A stretch of DNA of 64,000 nucleotides from Paraspadella gotoi (lineage: Eukaryota > Chaetognatha), in NCBI GenBank assembly GCA_051294375.1, contig CM119264.1, forward strand, positions 4,055,392 through 4,119,391. Reading direction: 5' to 3'. The notes below the pieces were generated by a model. The model was not told where the DNA came from and did not search any database. It worked only from the letters and a program-made list of their open reading frames with translations. This document shows, one piece after another, positions 57,679 through 64,000 of the stretch (position 1 is its first letter; each line of letters opens with the position of its first letter). The translations under genes were made by a program, and so were the position numbers.

Positions 57679-58218
57679 ATGAAAAAAAAATTTTGGCTCT
57701 CCGAAATCATGACTCCACTCACCTTGTTTAGTTCATCGGACCTGACTGAAAGGAAGATCAGCAAGAGGACAACAACAATGATACCAATGACGCCAGAGAA
57801 GGAAAAGAGCACTTTTCCGATCGCAGAGGCGTTTGAGCCCTCGCTTCTTTTTCCCTACTGCTCGTATGGGTCTGGAAGACGCATGGCGATTAGTGAATTA
57901 AATGACCTCGTCTGCGGACCAGAAAATACAGATGTTAAAAATAAATTCACTTGCGAGAACCCAACATTTAATAATACGCGCAGTTACTCACCTACCTATA
58001 CGTACTTTATCGAGGAAAATTTAAAAAAAAATTGGGATGTCGCCTTAAAAAAAATTTACTGGAGAGAAGTAAATCTTACTCTCTGTAGAATGAACAAAAA
58101 CCTTCTAAATGGAAATGCAGGCAAAAAAACGAATGTAGGATTGCAAGTAATAAATTTCACCATCGATTTCATTCCTTCAAATGGCGCCCCGTCGCAATTT
58201 CTATTATATTTACTCTAA
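57679..58218 (+). CDS. Hypothetical ORF, 179 codons
   Basis: The first ATG of an open frame of ordinary composition is at 57679. The product has four Cys and three N-glycosylation sequons (NNT, NLT, NFT) in its second half, but no signal peptide at this start. At the local base composition a frame of this length is only marginally unlikely by chance across the window. No domain recognised; it could be an internal exon or noise. Confidence 0.2.
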   Translation: MKKKFWLSEIMTPLTLFSSSDLTERKISKRTTTMIPMTPEKEKSTFPIAEAFEPSLLFPYCSYGSGRRMAISELNDLVCGPENTDVKNKFTCENPTFNNTRSYSPTYTYFIEENLKKNWDVALKKIYWREVNLTLCRMNKNLLNGNAGKKTNVGLQVINFTIDFIPSNGAPSQFLLYLL

Positions 58219-59656
58219 CCGCTTTCTGCCTCTGAAGTCTAAAATTGTTTAAACCGGTCATTGACTAGTAATGGATTTTGTTAGATGAATGAGAGACTTA
58301 GTCCTACATTTATGGATTCATCGAAAAGCTTTTTTTTTACCACGTTTCAATATAATTTTCAGTATTTAAAAATCGTCTGCTCCGATTATCCTCACAGGAT
58401 TTTCATTTCGGGCCGTTTTAGAAATCCATCTAGACTTAGGCTATATTTTATTGCACCTAATCTTTCGTATCCAATCTTTCTAATTCCCAATCTTAATCTT
58501 TTCTTTTCTTATCCTACGAGTCAACCCTACCAATTCATCGCAGTTCACCCAATCGTTTGACTCGAAACCGATTTCCTAAAGTCGTTTTCTTGTCTCCTCG
58601 TTTCCCATTTGTTCGTGACTAACGAGTCTAGGGAGACCAGCAACGACACCAATCTCGCGACTCGGGCCAAAGAAAAACGAATACAAACCAAACGACATCG
58701 ACGAACCCCAGCGACGCCATCAGCCGCCGTCGAGACAATGAAACGTAAACAAATCAGAGTCAGCGAAAACACGACGACTGACGACAAAGACGACGATAGC
58801 CCATCGGCAGGAACTGAAACTAAAAACGTCTACAACAGGAAAAAAAAAGTCGATATAAACGAGAAGGAAAAAGAAAGTATTGAATTAACTTTTTTTTCCC
58901 TGAAGCATGGTCTCGACGCCGCCCACTTTGCTGGTTCCGGATCGATCAAAAATAATAAAAAATAGAAAATATATAATAGAAAAAATAAAAATAAAAAATA
59001 TTCCCAGTTCCCCGACCGATTTTTCTCCAATCCCTCATATGAATCATTTTTTTCCCCGGGGGCCGCAAGGTGACCTACAAGCCGACAAGGATGACGGAAA
59101 AAGAATGAGAGATCATAACTCAAATTGTTTCTGACGGACTTTTTTTCATTTTTTTTTTTTTTTTTCATTTGTGGTATAGAACTCACTGACGTGTTGATCT
59201 TGGTCTTGATATTTTTATTCTTTGTTTGAAAAAGTAATATAATTTTTTTTTTATAAAACACATTTCTCGATTCCAGAGGCGTCGAGAGTCTGACTCACAT
59301 TCGATTTTTTTCTTTAATCTTCGGCGCCATTTGTAATAAAATGCGTCGTTTTAGTTCTGGCTGTATAAAAACGAACAATTGAGAATACGGTGGGATGTCA
59401 AAACTAGAAAAAAAAAAAAGGAAAAAAAAAAAAAACCCGGTTGTAAACGATAGAAAATTTTTTCATTTGGAAAAGAAGAAAAAAATTGAGGCAGCTGCTT
59501 TGCGGGGCGACGCGATGACGACGACGATGACGATGATGACGACGACGATGATGTCCGACGATGATGACGACGTCGCCAACGTCGTCACAATGAAGGCGTT
59601 GACGTTTTTACGTCGCTCGCGGTTGACGTGCGTCCAGAGGATCGACGAAGAGGAGT
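58219..59656. repeat. Noncoding stretch with A/T runs and a GAC/GAT block
   Basis: A GAC/GAT/ACG block lies at 59514-59580. Frames on both strands at 58545-58965 have no recognised domain. Confidence 0.5.
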
Positions 59657-59713
59657 TATAAAGGTGGAGTGGCCAGATGGCGCTGCTGGGCACCGGTGGA
59701 GAAAAGAACGTAG
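59657..59713 (+). CDS. Candidate translation-start exon with CTCF-like site
   Basis: TATAAAG lies at 59657-59663. An ATG at 59677 opens MALLGTGGEKNV and reaches a donor, GTAG followed by GTAAGG at 59714. The same bases CCAGATGGCGCTG (59673-59685) match the AGATGGCGC core of the insect CTCF motif. The exon would be only 37 coding bases, so this is weak. The TATA box is too close for its start site to lie before the ATG. Confidence 0.2.
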   Translation, partial: YKGGVARWRCWAPVEKRT

Positions 59714-60284
59714 GTAAGGCGGCCAAAATTGATCACTTTTTATCATTAAGAGTTATGTAATATAAAATTAATTTCCCATCGTATACTTAATCAATATTTC
59801 CTATCACTTTTTTAACTATGAAGCATGAGTAACATTGAAGCATTAATATTTATCAATTATAGGCAATGAAAATTTAAAAAAAAAATTTAAGAACAAATTC
59901 AGAACATTTTCATATTTCGATGATAAGTGGGTCAAATAATGGAAAAACTCTTTAAAAATCACCATAATCATCAATCGTACCATAATTTTTATAGGTTTGA
60001 TAATTTTAAACAATAAACATAAAAATTTTGAAATCTTGTAGTAATATGTTTTATTTTTTCAAGCTTACCCGATTCCGGTTTTTTAAAAATTCTGATTTTG
60101 CAAAAAAAAAAAAAAAACAACAAACTTTAAATGCTTCTAAGTTCTAACTATACAAAGTATACAAAAGATGTTATCCCACAGGTGGTCTAACGTTATTTAT
60201 AATTACAGAACAGTTTTTACATTGTTCCTCCTTAACGTGGGGGGGGGAAGGGAAAAGGGTATTCGGGGACGAGTGATTAAAGGT
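59714..60284. other. AT-rich, no gene seen
   Basis: A/T-rich DNA with A runs; it could be an intron if the candidate exon before it is real. Confidence 0.4.
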
Positions 60285-60288
60285 ATTG

Positions 60289-60298
60289 GTCACGTGAC
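60289..60298. promoter_or_regulatory. GTCACGTGAC palindrome
   Basis: A perfect 10-bp palindrome matching the extended E-box bound by USF and MITF/TFE factors (the CLEAR-type site). It sits at the left edge of a CpG-rich patch that runs to about 60860. Confidence 0.4.
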
Positions 60299-60678
60299 AT
60301 GCGCCCGATCGAGTTTAAGCCGGTTTTTTGCGCGACAACGAATTTTCTCTGATTAAGTGGCATCTCGTCGTAATCCGCGTCGTCGTAATTCGTCGTTCGT
60401 CGTTAACTCAGATTAGTTGGGTCTCCATCGAACGCTCGACCTTTCCAGATTCGTTTTCAAACACAGGGCGAATGACAATTGGCCAATGAAACGAAGGAAT
60501 GGCGTCGACGGAAGAAATTTTTGACGAATGGCAATTTGAGATTGATGGCAATCTGTAGAAATTCTCGGCCATTCGACTTTCATATCGGGCAATGTCCCCG
60601 CGAATGTAAGGCGAGTGATTCATCGATTGTCGGCTTGTTGCCACGGCAGAGAACTCAGGCGTCGGCATTGGGCTTCGT

Positions 60679-60775
60679 TGACGTCACGAGGAATGACGTA
60701 ATCGTCTCGATGAAATCGATTTTTTTTTTCCGACGCCTCGTCCTTTTATATCGGTCATTCAGCTCTCTCTCTCTC
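60679..60775 (+). promoter_or_regulatory. Candidate core promoter: CRE, CRE-like, TATA
   Basis: A perfect TGACGTCA (60679-60686) is followed by TGACGTAA (60694-60701) and TTTTATATC (60744-60752). A pyrimidine-rich stretch then covers the expected start near 60775. The order and spacing fit a CREB/ATF-driven pol II promoter on the plus strand. The patch is CpG-rich, and a CCAAT box lies near 60482. The transcript itself was not traced. Confidence 0.45.
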
Positions 60776-60860
60776 CCCGCCCCTCTTCCGACTGTTCAAC
60801 TGTTCGCGCGTCGATCGAGGATCGACTGAAAAAGCGCGGGAACTCGGCTCAAATCTGAGC

Positions 60861-61816
60861 AACGTTTCGAGACGTCGCGTCTGATGCAAAAGTGGCGATA
60901 GGAATTTTTTTTTCACATTTTGGCCTCTTTTCGGTTTATAGAGATGCCATATGATGTTTATCATTTCGTTTAAAGGGCTCTATCGCAGGGAGATAGATTG
61001 CAATATTTTACAAATCGTCACGAGAAGTTTTGCACTTCCGATTACAAGCTTTTCATTCCGCAATCGGCAATCTCGAATGAAACAAGTAATAAATTCCAAC
61101 TTGAAAGCGTTACTTACAGTCGAGATTTAGGACCTCGTATATTATGGTTTCGTGAAATTGAAATCTCAGGTGATTTAAGCAAACAAAACGTGACGGAAAT
61201 AAAATTTTTAAAAAGGGGGAAAAGTTTGAAAAAGGAACGTAATTTCTGACTAGGAAATAGGAGATTTTATCGCGGGGCCAAAATCCTTGCATTTTCAGGG
61301 ATAACTTCGCGCAGTTTCGGACAGCTAACTATAAGTTCACCGCCCTACGAAAAGAAAAGTAGTCTAACGGACGTGGAGATGAAAAAGAGTGGAAAGATGA
61401 GTATTGGGTGAGTCGAGGTAAGGTCACCGGTGTCAGTTAAGTACCAGAGGAATCAAAATTTACGTAGAAAAAAAAAAGGTAAAGGAGAAAAACTGTAAGA
61501 TGAAGGGAATAAGAATTAAGTTGAGGTTTGGTAGAAAAATAAATAGAAACGGATCCCAGTCATCAAACCCCTGATTACAAATTTTGATTAAAAGAGAAAA
61601 TCCATGTTGCGACTATTTTTTAAAACGAAAGTTAAAAATTTTTTTGACAGCGCGAATAGAATATTTAATATAATACGATGTGAGCTTTAAGCTTAAAAAG
61701 ATTTAGACAAACTCTGAGAGTGCTTATGAAAGTCTGCTACTGAGTTTGAAGAAAAAAACGAAATCCTCCTAGCGTGGCAAAATTTTATGCAGCGAGAGAA
61801 GAGTGAGAGAGAGATG

Positions 61817-61912
<96 letters not shown>

Positions 61913-62780
61913 TAATAAAAAGAGAAAAGTAATTTAGATGGAACAAACCTCGGGAGAGAGACCGAAGAGAGAGAGAGAGACGACGAGAAAGATAGAAAAA
62001 AAATTAAAAAAGGTAAGAAAGAAACAAGAGTAAAGAAAGAAAAAAAGAAAGAAAGAAAGAAAGAACGAAGAAATACAGAAAAAAGAAAGAAAGACAGACA
62101 AAAGAAAGAAAAAAAGGAAAGAAAGATGCCGTTTCCTTTTACGCGGGAAATTCAGAGGAGACGGGCAAGACGAGGAGAAGAAGAAGAGAGGGATGAGGAG
62201 GAGGAGGAGGAGGACGAAACTCTCGTGATTCCGATTAGAAATTAGCAAATGAACCGGATTATTTGTCTCTGGAACTTCTTTCTTTTTGTCCTTTCTTTCC
62301 TTTTTTTTTTCCGCGCGTTTGTTACTTTTTGTCGGATCTGACCTCGTTTTTATTTTCATGAAAGAAGGGTAAGGGAGGGTAAGGGGATAAATGGGTTGGG
62401 AAAAAGACTAAAGGAAAACAAAAATAAAAAAAAAGATAAAGAATGGATGGAAATTTTGTCAAAGGTTTGGAAGAGAAGCCTTGGCTTGTCAGCATTTCTT
62501 GTTTATTAGTTTGTTTTTTCCTTTCTTACTCTTCTTTCATTCTTTCTGTCTTTCTTCTTTTACCTCATTCCCTCTTTCCATTCTGACAGGTACAAGACTG
62601 AATAGGGCCCTAAAGATGATGACGATAAAAATATTAAATAATGAAGAAACTGACGGTATTATTAATGTAATATTTATTTATTATATATCATATATGTTGC
62701 CTAATTAGCGGCTCGGTCAATGGAAAAAACCAAAAGAAGAGGTTTGAGGATCGAGCCAATAATTTCTTTTCTTCCTCCAG
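60861..62780. repeat. Noncoding stretch with GA tracts and GAAA repeats
   Basis: GA repeat at 61801-61906 and GAAA repeats at 62030-62125, otherwise AT-rich. The last bases before 62781 form the polypyrimidine tract of the next exon. Confidence 0.6.
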
Positions 62781-62891
62781 GAGTCGACGGGAAGCGGAGT
62801 TTTTCGAGGCGCTAGAGACGATATCAGCCGGAGGAGGAAGAGGAAGAGGAAGAGAGGCGGCGTGGCTGCTGTGCGGGTCGGGGCGCCGGAG
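62781..62891 (+). CDS. Internal coding exon, 111 bp, unknown gene
   Basis: The exon is bounded by a strong acceptor (TTTCTTTTCTTCCTCCAG ending at 62780) and a near-consensus donor (GAG, then GTAAGT at 62892). Its length is exactly 37 codons. Frame 0 is open and encodes a basic RRRKRKRKR run that could be a nuclear localisation signal; frame 1 is also open. Frame 0 joins in phase to the next exon, which stays open to a stop, so frame 0 is preferred. The sequence is CpG-rich against AT-rich flanks. Upstream exons were not identified. Confidence 0.5.
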
Positions 62892-62925
62892 GTAAGTTTA
62901 ATACAAATCGTATGAGAGAGAGAGA

Positions 62926-62962
<37 letters not shown>

Positions 62963-63044
62963 AGAGAGAGAGAGAGAGTGAGATTAATCGACGAATTATT
63001 TTTTACGTGTAGTCGTAATTTTTAATTGAATTTTTGATGCGCAG
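62892..63044 (+). other. Short intron carrying a GA repeat
   Basis: GTAAGT at 62892 and an acceptor TTTTTGATGCGCAG ending at 63044 bound a 153-base intron. A GA tract at 62912-62979 fills nearly half of it, and a T-rich tract precedes the acceptor. Confidence 0.45.
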
Positions 63045-63190
63045 GGCGTTAATGGGCGTAATGTGATTTGGCGGATGACCGAACTGCCGACAGTATCGGC
63101 GAAAAAGGGCGACTTAAATAATTAATCTTAAAAGTTAATAAGGCCGAGGATAAATTTTATAATTTATTTCATAGAAAATCGTGAATAAAA
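63045..63190 (+). CDS. Terminal exon with stop and AATAAA
   Basis: Read in phase with the preceding exon, the frame encodes 26 residues (GVNGRNVIWRMTELPTVSAK, then KGDLNN) and ends at TAA 63123-63125. A canonical AATAAA lies at 63184-63189, about 60 bases after the stop. The other two frames stop within a few codons. The product C-terminus is basic then polar, and no family is recognised. Confidence 0.45.
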
Positions 63191-63395
63191 GGATATTTTT
63201 TTTTGGAATCATGATTAAAACTTCTCCTTTCCTTCAATTTTTGATGATTAAGTGAAATGATAAGGAGGCAAATTAAGAAGAAGTAAAGAAAATCGGGAAG
63301 AAAAGATTCCACTTCATTCGTCAGAAAAAGATCGAATTGAATTTTTAAGGAAGATTAATTTCATCCGAGGAACAAAGTGTCTTTTTTTTCGGTGA

Positions 63396-63477
<82 letters not shown>

Positions 63478-64000
63478 AGAGAGAGAGGCAGAGGTACAAA
63501 AAAGATTTCTTTTTTTTTAATTTATTTTCTTCTTTCGTAAAACATACGATTTATTAAAATCTAAACACATTTAATACTGATTGATTAAAAGATAATAATT
63601 GTTTTTTCTCTTATTTTAGTGTATAATGATTAATTTAACAATAAAAGTCATCAATATTTTAATAAGATTATATTAATGAGTAATGCGATTTCAAGGTTCT
63701 TCTTAGTCAAACATTTTAGTTAAAATCATAAGAGGATTAGAAAAGGAAAAAGGGTGGAGGGTGGAGCTGTACGAAGAGAGAGAAAGGACAAAAAAGAAGA
63801 GAAAAAATTTACTTTGTATACATGTTGTATGCAGTTGCGATGAACAAACGCATGACTAAAAATTGAAAATAAAAGGAGAAAAGAAAAAGAAAAAGGACAA
63901 AAAACAGAAAAAAAATAGGAGGAGGAAAAGAAAGATGAGAATTGTATCAAGTTGAGGCTCGACCTACGACGCTTCGTGTTCCGACTGAACAGGCCATCGA
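63191..64000. repeat. Downstream AT-rich DNA with GA tract
   Basis: GA repeat at 63399-63488; the rest is AT-rich with A-rich purine stretches, and no gene is seen. Confidence 0.6.

Overview
The window looks like an anonymous, repeat-rich scaffold from an invertebrate animal genome. It is AT-rich with CpG-rich patches and has thirteen runs of N. It carries dozens of GA/CT, GAC/CGT and GGAA microsatellites, tRNA-derived SINE heads, a decayed EN-RT non-LTR retrotransposon and a hAT-type MITE. There are no operons, no bacterial ribosome binding sites and no closely packed genes. Usable splice sites, CpG-rich promoter-like patches and AATAAA signals are animal-like. I cannot name the species; an arthropod or lophotrochozoan is only a guess. 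Most long open frames here are translations of simple repeats and are not annotated as genes.

Layout. 0-4 kb: AATC and CT repeats, an 18-bp-phased row of four CACGTG boxes, and a GC-rich patch. 4.1-6.9 kb: a decayed non-LTR retrotransposon on the plus strand. 7-15 kb: the densest repeat zone, with an 82-bp higher-order minisatellite, a 55-bp minisatellite, about 1 kb of GGAA and a GAC/GAT block. 15-19 kb: CT tracts in AT-rich DNA. 19.8-21.3 kb: a CpG-rich promoter-like patch with an RFX X-box, a possible small spliced coding region broken by a stop, and a SINE head. 22-31 kb: gaps, two copies of a SINE-like family, a strand-biased TGTCA cluster, a G-quadruplex-prone stretch and a candidate exon. 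31-40 kb: AT-rich DNA with one tRNA-like head, hairpin-tailed elements and a 96-bp T tract. 40-43 kb: a candidate signal-peptide exon and three gaps. 44-47.5 kb: a CpG-rich promoter-like patch, a 34-bp ATTGG array, a 22-bp GTGATG array and a well-supported SINE head. 50.3-51.9 kb: the best protein-coding gene, on the minus strand. 52.6-54.4 kb: a foldback element and a complete non-autonomous hAT MITE. 56.5-58.2 kb: a broken coiled-coil frame, a hairpin-tailed element and a hypothetical ORF. 59.6-60.9 kb: two promoter-like patches. 62.8-63.2 kb: the 3' end of a plus-strand spliced gene, with two exons, a stop codon and AATAAA.

The most striking locus is the 50.3-51.9 kb gene. It encodes a Pro/Ala-rich protein with tandem VNQA/VHQA-type repeats and a short Cys-containing C-terminus. 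A TATA box lies 30 nt before its first ATG, and its stop codon is embedded in AATAAA, so the transcription unit looks exceptionally compact. Two compensating frame changes interrupt its repeat region. I see no evidence that the genes act in one pathway.
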